Shown here piece after piece: positions 1 through 6,025 of a DNA stretch of 6,207 nt (position 1 is its first letter; every line of letters starts with the position of its first letter). Made by a program: the position numbers and the translations under genes. This DNA comes from an uncultured Parvularculaceae bacterium. Its GTDB lineage: Bacteria; Pseudomonadota; Alphaproteobacteria; Caulobacterales; Parvularculaceae. Under the pieces are notes generated by a model. The model was not told the DNA's origin, searched no databases, and saw nothing but the letters and a program-made list of their open reading frames with translations. Location of the stretch: positions 1 to 6,207 of the forward strand of contig CAMYNO010000143.1 in assembly GCA_947259815.1 (NCBI GenBank), given 5' to 3'.

Positions 1-10
1 CCGGGCTTAA
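1..10 (+). CDS. Possible 3' end of an upstream gene (lptA expected)
   Basis: Read in frame 2, the first bases give Arg-Ala followed by a TAA stop at 8-10. That stop overlaps the ATG of lptB at 10-12 in a TAATG arrangement, which is common between translationally coupled genes. In Proteobacteria the gene directly upstream of lptB is usually lptA, the periplasmic LPS-bridge protein, so lptA is the expected identity. Only two codons and a stop are visible, so the protein itself gives no evidence; the call rests on the overlap and on conserved gene order. Confidence 0.3.
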
Positions 11-813
11 TGATCAGCGCTATGAGCAACACGACGTCTGAAATCTCCGATTCCGCCGCTGACCGGCGCCAACCCGCCGTTGTCGAAGGGGGCGGCGCGC
101 TAATTGCGGAAAATCTCGGCAAATCGTTCAAGCGGCGTCCGGTTGTCCGCGGCGTTTCCATGAGCGTCAAACGCGGTGAAGTCGTCGGCCTTCTCGGTCC
201 CAACGGCGCCGGCAAGACGACGTGTTTTTACATGATTACGGGACTTATCCCTTCCGACCGCGGCAATATCGCGATTGACGGCCATGACGTGACGGCGCTG
301 CCGATGTATCAGCGCGCGCGCCTTGGCCTTGGTTACCTCCCCCAGGAAGCGTCAATCTTTCGCGGTCTCACGGTTGAACAGAATTTACGCGCGGTTGTCG
401 AGCTTGTCGAAAAAAACAAGGACCGCCAGCAGGCGATCATCGACGACCTTCTCAATGAATTTCATGTCACGCATCTACGCGGCGCACCGGCGCTGGCGCT
501 TTCAGGCGGCGAACGGCGCCGGGTTGAAATTGCGCGCGCGCTGGCGACGGCGCCGTCATACATGCTGCTTGACGAACCTTTCGCCGGCATCGACCCGCTG
601 GCGATTGCGGAAATCCGCGAGCTTGTCTCGCATCTGAAAGATCGCGGTCTGGGCGTTCTGATTACGGATCATAATGTCCGTGAAACGCTCGACATCATTG
701 ACCGCGCCTACATCATCCATGAGGGCGAGGTGCTGCTGGAAGGCGCACCTGGCGATATTGTCGGCGACAAGGACGTAAGGCGCGTCTATCTCGGCGACAG
801 GTTTCAAATGTAA
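10..813 (+). CDS. lptB: LptB, ATPase subunit of the LPS export ABC transporter
   Basis: Cytoplasmic ATPase that, with the membrane proteins LptF and LptG, extracts lipopolysaccharide from the inner membrane and pushes it along the LptC-LptA bridge to LptD/E. All ABC ATPase motifs are present in order: Walker A GPNGAGKT at residues 63-70, Q-loop Q112, signature LSGGE at 164-168, Walker B MLLDEP at 185-190 with catalytic E189, and the switch histidine H221. The C-terminal VRRVYLGDRF is typical of LptB rather than of the related branched-chain amino acid transporter LivG. At 267 residues it is about 25 longer than E. coli LptB. The extra part is a poorly conserved, mostly polar N-terminus (about residues 1-29), and ATG 22 (fifth codon) is an equally possible start because too little upstream sequence is visible to judge the ribosome binding site. 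It lies 17 bases ahead of rpoN and is probably cotranscribed with it. Confidence 0.96.
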   Translation: MISAMSNTTSEISDSAADRRQPAVVEGGGALIAENLGKSFKRRPVVRGVSMSVKRGEVVGLLGPNGAGKTTCFYMITGLIPSDRGNIAIDGHDVTALPMYQRARLGLGYLPQEASIFRGLTVEQNLRAVVELVEKNKDRQQAIIDDLLNEFHVTHLRGAPALALSGGERRRVEIARALATAPSYMLLDEPFAGIDPLAIAEIRELVSHLKDRGLGVLITDHNVRETLDIIDRAYIIHEGEVLLEGAPGDIVGDKDVRRVYLGDRFQM

Positions 814-818
814 GGTAT

Positions 819-826
819 CAAGGGGG
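819..826 (+). promoter_or_regulatory. Ribosome binding site for rpoN
   Basis: A purine stretch, CAAGGGGG, ends four bases before the GTG at 831. It supports that non-ATG codon as the start of rpoN. It lies wholly inside the 17-base gap after the lptB stop, which fits translation from a shared mRNA. Confidence 0.55.
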
Positions 827-830
827 CGTT

Positions 831-2345
831 GTGGCGTTAGCTCCAAGACTGGAACTCAGGCAATCCCAACAGTTGGTGATGACGCCGCAATTGCAGCAGG
901 CGATCAAGCTGTTGCAATTGTCAAATCTTGAACTGGCGGAATTTGTCGCCGAGCAACTGGAAGAAAATCCCTTCCTTGAAGCGGATGAATCTCCCGCCGA
1001 CGCGCCGGAAGAACGGCGCGGCGCCAGCGAGGGCGGAGAGGACGAAAAGTCCAGCAGCGAAGCGGTCGACTTAACAAGTGAGACCGCAACCAGCGAAGCG
1101 CGTGACGCCATCGACGCCGAATACGAAGACATCGACCCGTCCAGCACGGGCAGCGATGCGGCGAACCAGGATTACCGCACCAATGATTGGGCGAATACGG
1201 GCGCCGGCGGCGCAGCGGTCGATGACGACCGACAGTTTGACGCCGCCCTGTCAAAAGAGATTTCGCTTTCGGACCATCTGACCGAGCAATTGCAGGTCGC
1301 CACGCGCGATCCGCTGCAACTGTTTATCGGATCATATCTGGTCGACCTCATCGACGACGCCGGCTATCTGCGCGACTCTCTTGAAGACGTCGCGGACCGG
1401 CTTGGCGCCGATCTCAGCGACGTCAAAGCGGTCCATGCGGTGATAACGACGTTTGACCCCTGCGGCGTTGGCGCACGCGATCTGACGGAATGCCTTTCCC
1501 TGCAACTGAAGGAAGCCGATCGCTGCGATCCGGCCATGCAGGCGTTTCTCGATAATATCGAGTTACTGGCGAAGGGCGATCTTAAGGGCCTGATGAAAGC
1601 GACCGGCAGCGACGAAGAAGACGTTCGTCAAATGGTTGCCGAAATCCGCGCCTTAACGCCCAAGCCCGGCTACGCCTATGGCGGCGGCGCGGTTCAGGCC
1701 GTCGCCCCCGACGTTTTTGTGCGCAAGGCGGCCGATGGCGGGTGGAAGGTTGAGCTAAACAGCGACACCCTGCCCCGCGTTCTCGTCAACCAGCGTTACT
1801 ATGCCGAAATTTCTGGGGCTGGCGCGAATGAAGAAGACAAAACCTACGTCACCGACCAGTTCGCCAACGCCAACTGGCTGGCGAAAAGCCTTGACCAGCG
1901 CGCCAAGACCATCCTCAAGGTCGCCACGGAAATCGTGCGCCAGCAGGACGGATTTTTCGCTTTCGGCGTCAAACACCTTCGCCCGCTCAATTTGAAGACG
2001 ATTGCGGACGCGATCGAGATGCACGAATCGACGGTGTCTCGGGTGACCTCGAATAAATATATGGCAACGCCCCGCGGCCTGTTCGAGTTGAAATACTTTT
2101 TTACGGCCTCGATCGCCTCGACCTCAGGCGGGGAAGCCCACTCAGCGGAGGCGGTGCGTTTTCGTATTCGTGAGCTTGTCGAATGCGAGACCAGCGATGC
2201 AGTGCTTTCCGACGATAAAATTGTTGAGATTCTACAAAGCGAAGGCGTTGACATTGCACGCAGGACAGTCGCCAAGTACAGGGAAACGTTGAATATTCCC
2301 TCTTCGGTGCAGCGACGTCGGGCAATGGTGCAAGGCGCGATTTGA
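831..2345 (+). CDS. rpoN: RNA polymerase sigma-54 factor RpoN
   Basis: Alternative sigma factor that directs RNA polymerase to -24/-12 promoters and needs an AAA+ enhancer-binding protein to open DNA; it typically serves nitrogen, flagellar and stress regulons. The 504 residues show the full family layout. Region I (about 1-50) is rich in Gln and Leu and starts MALAPRLELRQSQ. Region II (about 51-135) is an acidic, Ser/Asp/Glu-rich linker. The core-binding domain occupies roughly 136-330. The helix-turn-helix lies around 387-410 (TIADAIEMHESTVSRV). The RpoN box ARRTVAKYRE at 476-485 recognises the -24 element. Nothing key is missing. The GTG start is chosen because the family N-terminus begins exactly there and a ribosome binding site precedes it. 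hpf follows after 83 bases. No -24/-12 promoter suggesting autoregulation was seen close by. Confidence 0.98.
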   Translation: MALAPRLELRQSQQLVMTPQLQQAIKLLQLSNLELAEFVAEQLEENPFLEADESPADAPEERRGASEGGEDEKSSSEAVDLTSETATSEARDAIDAEYEDIDPSSTGSDAANQDYRTNDWANTGAGGAAVDDDRQFDAALSKEISLSDHLTEQLQVATRDPLQLFIGSYLVDLIDDAGYLRDSLEDVADRLGADLSDVKAVHAVITTFDPCGVGARDLTECLSLQLKEADRCDPAMQAFLDNIELLAKGDLKGLMKATGSDEEDVRQMVAEIRALTPKPGYAYGGGAVQAVAPDVFVRKAADGGWKVELNSDTLPRVLVNQRYYAEISGAGANEEDKTYVTDQFANANWLAKSLDQRAKTILKVATEIVRQQDGFFAFGVKHLRPLNLKTIADAIEMHESTVSRVTSNKYMATPRGLFELKYFFTASIASTSGGEAHSAEAVRFRIRELVECETSDAVLSDDKIVEILQSEGVDIARRTVAKYRETLNIPSSVQRRRAMVQGAI

Positions 2346-2390
2346 CCTCTTTTCGCCGGCCCCGACTACGCCAATATAGGTAGAAAACCA

Positions 2391-2411
2391 CGCGCCCTTT
2401 TCCTGGGTGCG
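2391..2411 (+). repeat. Inverted repeat (hairpin) in the hpf leader
   Basis: CGCGCCC at 2391-2397 and GGGTGCG at 2405-2411 can form seven base pairs, one of them G-U in RNA, around a seven-base pyrimidine-rich loop (TTTTCCT). The stem ends six bases before the GAGG ribosome binding site of hpf and lies 45 bases after the rpoN stop. It could be an mRNA-stabilising or attenuating element between rpoN and hpf. No T-run follows the stem, so it is not a classical terminator. Confidence 0.4.
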
Positions 2412-2417
2412 GCAAAC

Positions 2418-2421
2418 GAGG
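2418..2421 (+). promoter_or_regulatory. Ribosome binding site for hpf
   Basis: GAGG lies seven bases before the ATG at 2429, a good spacing. It supports this as the hpf start, which also begins the S30AE fold exactly at the expected MEIQVSG. Confidence 0.6.
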
Positions 2422-2428
2422 CTTATCG

Positions 2429-3010
2429 ATGGAAATTCAAGTCAGCGGAAAAAATATCGAACTTGGCGACGCCCTACAGACCCATGTGACGGAACGTCTT
2501 GAGGACGGCGTAAAGAAATATTTTGACCGGGGCGCGGAAGCGACCGTCACCTTTGTACGTGAGAAGCGTGAGGTCGAATGCGACGTCACCACCCACTTGG
2601 CCTCAGGCGTCTTCCTCGCCGCTCACGGGCGCGCTGGCGACGCTTATGGCGCTTTCGAAGAAAGCCTGGAAAAGCTCGAAAAGCGTATTCGACGCTACAA
2701 GCGCCGCCTGAAGGACCATCACTCAAACGTGAAGGATCCTCTGCCGGCCCAGAATGCGTCCTATTACCTGCTGGAACCGCTGAAGGATGACGATGATGAA
2801 GCGCCCGGCGACGCCGGCGATCCGGCGCCGGTCATTGTCGCTGAAAGCCAGACGACACTGCGCGAAATGACTGTGGGCGCGGCCGTCATGCAGCTGGATC
2901 TCGCGGAACAACCTGCAGTTGTATTCAAGAATGCGGCACACGGGCGGATTAATATCGTCTATCGCCGGCGGGACGGAAATATCGGATGGGTTGACCCATC
3001 CGCGCAATAG
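2429..3010 (+). CDS. hpf: Long-form ribosome hibernation promoting factor (HPF/RaiA, S30AE family)
   Basis: Binds the decoding region of the 30S subunit in stationary phase or starvation and, in its long form, pairs 70S ribosomes into inactive 100S dimers. Residues 1 to about 100 form the S30AE ribosome-binding domain (MEIQVSGKNIELGDAL, then basic helix residues such as KRIRRYKRRLKDH at 84-96). An acidic low-complexity linker follows (about 118-135, KDDDDEAPGDAGD). Residues about 140-193 are the C-terminal dimerisation domain, with its family pattern of MTVGAAVMQLDL, VFKNA, VYRRRDGNIGWVDP. The 193-residue length fits long HPF, as opposed to the roughly 95-residue gammaproteobacterial HPF. Its position between rpoN and ptsN matches the conserved order. 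It may be read from rpoN transcripts or from a promoter in the 83-base gap, but I see no convincing promoter there. Confidence 0.95.
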   Translation: MEIQVSGKNIELGDALQTHVTERLEDGVKKYFDRGAEATVTFVREKREVECDVTTHLASGVFLAAHGRAGDAYGAFEESLEKLEKRIRRYKRRLKDHHSNVKDPLPAQNASYYLLEPLKDDDDEAPGDAGDPAPVIVAESQTTLREMTVGAAVMQLDLAEQPAVVFKNAAHGRINIVYRRRDGNIGWVDPSAQ

Positions 3011-3030
3011 GCTAAATGCCCGCCTTTAGC
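3011..3030 (+). repeat. Inverted repeat directly after the hpf stop
   Basis: GCTAAA at 3011-3016 and TTTAGC at 3025-3030 are exact reverse complements separated by eight bases. The repeat starts at the first base after the TAG stop of hpf. The stem is short and half AT, and no T-run follows, so any role as a terminator or 3'-end processing structure is tentative. Confidence 0.35.
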
Positions 3031-3130
3031 AGATTCTGGCCCTCCGGATTCGGCGGCGATGATCCTGCAAAGAAACGATTAGGAAAAGTGATTTAAGGTA
3101 TGCCAGCGCCAGAAATCGATATTCGCCGGC

Positions 3131-3140
3131 AAGGGTTGAG
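3131..3140 (+). promoter_or_regulatory. Weak ribosome binding site for the short ptsN start
   Basis: AAGGGTTGAG precedes the ATG at 3148. The AAGGG part lies 12 bases away and the GAG part seven. This is weak, but better placed than the AAGG (3095-3098) that sits only one base before the alternative ATG at 3100, a spacing too short for normal initiation. Confidence 0.35.
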
Positions 3141-3147
3141 TGCAAAC

Positions 3148-3612
3148 ATGGGATTTGGCGAAATATTAAAGCCAAGCGGCGTTATTCACCATCTTCACGC
3201 ATGTTGTAAGCGTGAAGCCCTGGAGATAATGGCCGATAAGGCTGCAACATTGCTGGATCGTCCAACATCCGAAATTGTTGAAACGCTGCTTGAGCGAGAG
3301 CAGTTGGGGTCAACCGGCGTTGGCGACGGTGTGGCTATTCCCCATGGCAAGATTGAAGGCTTAAGCGCCATAACGGGCGTGCTGGCGTTGTTGGAAAAAC
3401 CCGTCTCGTTCGACGCCGTGGACGATCAGCCCGTCGATCTTATTTTCCTGCTTCTGGCGCCGGCAAACGCCACCGCAGCGCATCTGAAAGCGCTTGCCAA
3501 GGTATCGCGCCTGTTGCGCGACCCGGACACACGTCAGGCCCTGCGTGGCGCAGATAGCGCTGAAGCGCTGTTTGCTCTCGCCACGTCAGCTGAAAAGCCC
3601 GACGCCGCTTAA
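3148..3612 (+). CDS. ptsN: PtsN, nitrogen-PTS EIIA-Ntr protein
   Basis: Phosphocarrier at the end of the PtsP-NPr-PtsN relay. It does not transport sugar but regulates potassium, phosphate and nitrogen responses by protein contacts that depend on its phosphorylation state. The PTS EIIA type-2 fold is clear: conserved STGVGDGVAIPHGK carries the phosphorylated His66, and a second conserved His112 lies in AAHLKALAKVSRLL. With the ATG at 3148 the protein is 154 residues and starts MGFGEILKPSGVI, matching the usual family N-terminus and length. An in-frame ATG at 3100 would add 16 residues (MPAPEIDIRRQGLSAN) without family resemblance and with a badly spaced ribosome binding site, so I prefer 3148. 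It is the last plus-strand gene and converges with the DUF1150 gene. Neither ptsP nor the NPr gene is in view. Confidence 0.93.
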   Translation: MGFGEILKPSGVIHHLHACCKREALEIMADKAATLLDRPTSEIVETLLEREQLGSTGVGDGVAIPHGKIEGLSAITGVLALLEKPVSFDAVDDQPVDLIFLLLAPANATAAHLKALAKVSRLLRDPDTRQALRGADSAEALFALATSAEKPDAA

Positions 3613-3631
3613 TCAAAGAAATATACGGATG

Positions 3632-3649
3632 TGTTAGTGAACGCTAACA
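3632..3649. terminator. Possible bidirectional terminator between ptsN and the DUF1150 gene
   Basis: TGTTAG (3632-3637) and CTAACA (3644-3649) are exact reverse complements around a six-base loop, 19 bases after the ptsN stop and overlapping the stop codon of the convergent gene. On the minus strand the sequence beyond it is T-rich in part (TATATTTCTTT), which weakly supports termination in that direction. The stem is only six pairs and AT-rich, so the call is tentative. Confidence 0.35.
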
Positions 3650-3921
3650 GGCGTCATTTCGTACTGTCGCGCGGCGGCGAATGCGAGGTCGCGATCACCG
3701 ACCAGGGCAAGGCGTTCGCCATCCTCATCATGGACTGAATAAAGCGTCGCGCTGGCGTCGATTTGCACCGACAACTCGCCGAACTCGTTGCGCAGATCGC
3801 CAATCACATCACTGGCGAGTATAGGCCGAATATAAACCAGCTTACCGCTTTCATAGGACGCAAACCCGCTTTTCACGGCGTCCGCATTATTGAACCGGCT
3901 GACTGAATTATTATCATTCAT
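3634..3921 (-). CDS. DUF1150 family protein of unknown function
   Basis: A 95-residue, probably cytoplasmic protein without signal peptide or membrane segment. It shows the DUF1150 pattern: GKLVYIRPILASDV at residues 26-39, then LYSVHDEDGERLALVGDRD at 60-78, a short helix, and the characteristic C-terminal PVSVH at 91-95. The first 20 residues are Asn/Ser-rich and not conserved. The family is small and alphaproteobacterial. From memory, many members sit beside small heat-shock (Hsp20) genes, suggesting but not proving a role in stress; no Hsp20 gene is visible here. The start at 3921 has AGGA twelve bases upstream, a rather long spacing. The gene converges with ptsN and follows the dehydratase gene after 173 bases, so it probably has its own promoter. 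Confidence 0.82.
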   Translation of the reverse strand: MNDNNSVSRFNNADAVKSGFASYESGKLVYIRPILASDVIGDLRNEFGELSVQIDASATLYSVHDEDGERLALVGDRDLAFAAARQYEMTPVSVH

Positions 3922-3948
3922 TGTATTCTGAATTCCTGTTGCATTGGC

Positions 3949-3972
3949 CGATATCAGCTTCGCTGATCATCG
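3949..3972 (-). repeat. Hairpin in the 5' leader of the DUF1150 gene
   Basis: CGAT plus ATCAGC (3949-3958) pairs with GCTGAT and ATCG (3962-3967 and 3969-3972) around a three-base loop, giving ten base pairs with one bulged base at 3968. It begins 27 bases upstream of the DUF1150 start codon. If the TATACT at 3985-3980 is the -10 element, transcription would begin at about 3973 and the hairpin would form the very 5' end of the mRNA. As DNA it is also a dyad that a regulator could bind at the start site. Confidence 0.45.
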
Positions 3973-3979
3973 CTATTAA

Positions 3980-3985
3980 AGTATA
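3980..3985 (-). promoter_or_regulatory. Possible -10 element for the DUF1150 gene
   Basis: Read on the minus strand, this hexamer is TATACT, five of six matches to the sigma-70 -10 consensus, in an AT-rich patch (TTTATACTTTAATA). It is about 60 bases upstream of the start codon. No good -35 hexamer lies 16-18 bases further upstream, so if it is a promoter it may need an activator or another sigma factor. Confidence 0.25.
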
Positions 3986-4081
3986 AACACCGACCGTAAT
4001 GTTAGCGGCGTTTCTTGAAAGAAATGTGGTTTCGCGAATCTGGAAATCAATGGTGAAACCGGCGCTGGCGCCAAATGGCCC

Positions 4082-4101
4082 AATTTGAAACGATTCAAAT
4101 T
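4082..4101 (-). repeat. Perfect inverted repeat over the dehydratase stop codon
   Basis: AATTTGAA (4082-4089) and TTCAAATT (4094-4101) are exact reverse complements around the four-base loop ACGA. The TGA stop of the PLP enzyme (4097-4095 on the minus strand) lies within one arm. The stem is AT-rich and no T-run follows, so it does not look like a standard terminator; it could be a 3'-end stabiliser or a protein-binding site. Confidence 0.45.
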
Positions 4102-5108
4102 TGCCCGTTTATTTCCTCATCGCAGAGAATTGATGCAAAGAGAGCTTTATCCACATTGCCGCCCGATAATGTTGCGACTGTCGTTACGCCAGAGGTTGGC
4201 GCTTTTCCGGCAAGGATCGCGGCGAGCGCCGCCGCACCGCCAGGCTCGACCACCAGCTTCAAATGCCGAAACGCAAATGCCATCGCGATTTTCACTTCTT
4301 TGTCGGTAACGGCCGCCCCACCCCGTACCCGGCGTTGCAATATCGGATAGGTCAGCTTTCCAAGAGACGGCGTTGCGATTGCATCGCATAACGTCTTCCT
4401 GCTCTGGTCCGCCGTTACATGCCGCCCCAACCGAATTGACTCCCACGCATCGTCAAAACCTTCCGGCTCGGCAATCCAGACATCTGTCTGCGGAGAGGCA
4501 TCTTCAAGAAAGGTCGCGCAACCGGCGGTCAAGCCGCCGCCACCGCAGCATACGAGAAAACGGTCGATCTCAACCCCGCCCGTTTGCTCAAGAGACTCTA
4601 GGGCCACAGTCCCCTGACCCTCGATAATATCCGGATGATCATATGACGGAACGAGCGTCATGTTACGCTCGTTACTGATCGAGACCCCGATGGCTTCGCG
4701 GTCTTCACTGTACCTGTCGTAGAAAACGATTTCTGCACCGTTCGCGCGAACATTTTCGACCTTCACAGCCGGTGCATCAGACGGCATGACAATCACGGCC
4801 GGGCAGCCAAACGCACGCGAGGCAATTGCGACGCCGTTGGCGTGGTTTCCCGATGACCAGGCGACGACCCCGCGCGCGAGAGCGTCTTTCGACAATTGCG
4901 AAATAAGATTATAGGCGCCGCGCAGTTTGAAACTCCCGCCCCCTTGCAGCACTTCCGCTTTCAACAGGACGCGTCCGCCGGCAATCTCGTTTAACCGGTC
5001 GTTCTCTATAAGCGGCGTCTGAACCGTCCGACCGGCAATCCGGCGAGCGGCGGCGCGCACGCCAGCAGCCGTGATCGGCCGGTCAACTCTGGCTTGAAAG
5101 GCAGTCAT
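4095..5108 (-). CDS. Fold-type II PLP enzyme, threonine/serine dehydratase or serine racemase-like
   Basis: Probably deaminates L-threonine or L-serine to the 2-oxoacid and ammonia, or racemises serine. The 337-residue catalytic domain is complete: the Schiff-base lysine K61 is in GSFKLRGA, the SSGNHA loop at 85-90 contacts the substrate carboxylate, the glycine loop GGGGLTAG at 189-196 holds the PLP phosphate, and S315 of SGGN contacts the pyridine nitrogen. There is no C-terminal ACT domain, so this is not the isoleucine-feedback-regulated IlvA type but resembles the short catabolic or racemase type. E214 and D220 in AEPEGFDDAW align, by eye, with the divalent-metal site of serine racemases. 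The exact substrate cannot be fixed from sequence. ATG 5108 has no strong ribosome binding site. The gene is 86 bases downstream of uppP on the same strand and may be cotranscribed with it. Confidence 0.88.
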   Translation of the reverse strand: MTAFQARVDRPITAAGVRAAARRIAGRTVQTPLIENDRLNEIAGGRVLLKAEVLQGGGSFKLRGAYNLISQLSKDALARGVVAWSSGNHANGVAIASRAFGCPAVIVMPSDAPAVKVENVRANGAEIVFYDRYSEDREAIGVSISNERNMTLVPSYDHPDIIEGQGTVALESLEQTGGVEIDRFLVCCGGGGLTAGCATFLEDASPQTDVWIAEPEGFDDAWESIRLGRHVTADQSRKTLCDAIATPSLGKLTYPILQRRVRGGAAVTDKEVKIAMAFAFRHLKLVVEPGGAAALAAILAGKAPTSGVTTVATLSGGNVDKALFASILCDEEINGQI

Positions 5109-5165
5109 GTTAAGTTTGCACGCTCATTCGGAATTTCTGCGATATCTCCACCATAAACGCGCCAG

Positions 5166-5186
5166 CGCCAAGGCCGAAAATTGGCG
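5166..5186 (-). repeat. Inverted repeat just after the uppP stop
   Basis: CGCCAA (5166-5171) and TTGGCG (5181-5186) are exact reverse complements with a nine-base loop. On the minus strand the repeat begins eight bases after the uppP stop codon and lies between uppP and the dehydratase gene. No clear T-run follows. It could reduce read-through into the dehydratase gene or protect the uppP mRNA end. Confidence 0.35.
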
Positions 5187-5194
5187 TTATTGCG

Positions 5195-6007
5195 TCAGCC
5201 AAAAAAACCGAATGCAAATGCGAGCAGCCCTGCGCCCATCAAGACCCGATAAATCACAAATGGCGTAAAACTCATCCTGCGCGTGAGGGTCATCAAAACC
5301 GCAATCGCCGCATAGGCGGTAAGAAACGAAAGCACAGCGACAATGCCGGCGGCCTGCATGGTCGCGCCCGCCCCCTCCCGCACGATTTCAATTGCCGCAA
5401 AAACACCGAGCGAGCCAATCGCCGGGATAGCCAGCAACATGGAATATCGCGCCGCCTCTTCCCGCGTCCAACCCAGATAGCGAGCCGCCGTCATCGTCAC
5501 GCCGGAACGCGACGCGCCGGGGATAAGCGCTAGCGTCTGGGCGGCGCCAATCGTCATCGCCTCGCGAAACGTAATGCGTTCAAGGCCGGCTTTTTTCGCA
5601 GGCTGCCTGTCGCCATGCCATAACAACAGCCCAAAAACGATACTGGCGACACCAATCGTATAGGGCGACCGAAGATGATCTAAAATTCCGGCGGCGACGA
5701 TAACGCCGGCCGCGAGCAGCAACGGGATCGTCGCCGCCGCAATAAACAAAAACGCAGTGCGGTCGGCAGTATCTCGGAACCGAAGCGTATCGACGCCGCC
5801 ACGTACAAGCATCACTGATTCGGACCGAAAATAAATCAGTACCGCGATCAACGATCCCACATGCGCAGCAATATCAATGAGCGGGCCCTGATCCTGCCAG
5901 CCATCAACGACGAGAGGCGCCAGGATCAAATGCGCGGAAGAGGAAATCGGCAGGAATTCCGTAATGCCCTGAATTATCGCGAGGACGATCAATTGAACAA
6001 GCGTCAT
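5195..6007 (-). CDS. uppP: UppP (BacA), undecaprenyl-diphosphatase
   Basis: Integral membrane phosphatase that converts undecaprenyl diphosphate to undecaprenyl phosphate, recycling the lipid carrier for peptidoglycan and other envelope polymers; overexpression gives bacitracin resistance in known cases. The 270-residue length matches the family. Both catalytic signatures are present: QGITEFLPISSSAHL at 13-27 (Q13, E17, S23 and H26 correspond to the E. coli E17, E21, S27, H30 positions) and PGASRSG at 163-169 with R167. Hydrophobic stretches near 5-25, 45-60, 85-108, 115-131, 187-208, 218-241 and 250-269 fit a multi-pass protein. The ATG start at 6007 has a GAGGGG stretch two bases upstream. 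The C-terminus ends on the last membrane segment, as usual. It follows a CheY-like gene by 64 bases on the same strand. Confidence 0.97.
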   Translation of the reverse strand: MTLVQLIVLAIIQGITEFLPISSSAHLILAPLVVDGWQDQGPLIDIAAHVGSLIAVLIYFRSESVMLVRGGVDTLRFRDTADRTAFLFIAAATIPLLLAAGVIVAAGILDHLRSPYTIGVASIVFGLLLWHGDRQPAKKAGLERITFREAMTIGAAQTLALIPGASRSGVTMTAARYLGWTREEAARYSMLLAIPAIGSLGVFAAIEIVREGAGATMQAAGIVAVLSFLTAYAAIAVLMTLTRRMSFTPFVIYRVLMGAGLLAFAFGFFG

Positions 6008-6009
6008 TT

Positions 6010-6015
6010 CCCCTC
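6010..6015 (-). promoter_or_regulatory. Ribosome binding site for uppP
   Basis: Read on the minus strand, GAGGGG ends two bases before the ATG; counted from the GAGG core the spacing is four. This is close but strong, and it supports the start at 6007, which is also required to keep the N-terminal catalytic motif. Confidence 0.55.
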
Positions 6016-6025
6016 GCTAGCACGG

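Noticed and set aside
2342..2380. Possible sigma-70 promoter for hpf: TTGACC over the rpoN stop with CAATATA downstream.
   Set aside because: The spacing is about 24 bases, far from 16-18. The alternative -35 (TTTTCG) is a poor match.
3036..3056. Possible sigma-54 -24/-12 promoter (TGGCCC at the -24 position) ahead of ptsN.
   Set aside because: The invariant GC at the -12 position is absent at the required spacing.
4059..4074. A GGCGCTGGCGCC-type repeat also seen near 490-500 and 5158-5169, considered as a dispersed repeat.
   Set aside because: The shared core is only about 11 bases of common GC-rich codon combinations (Gly-Ala, Leu-Ala). No longer flanking similarity was found.
4075..4350. 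Plus-strand open frame of 91 codons opposite the 3' end of the dehydratase gene.
   Set aside because: It is antisense to a well-supported enzyme gene, shows no recognisable family, and has no ribosome binding site. Similar antisense frames are expected in GC-rich coding DNA.
5110..5154. A 14-codon frame (MVEISQ...) just upstream of the dehydratase gene as a leader peptide.
   Set aside because: It has no ribosome binding site and no run of regulatory codons such as Thr, Ser or Ile. It is kept only as part of the slippage observation.
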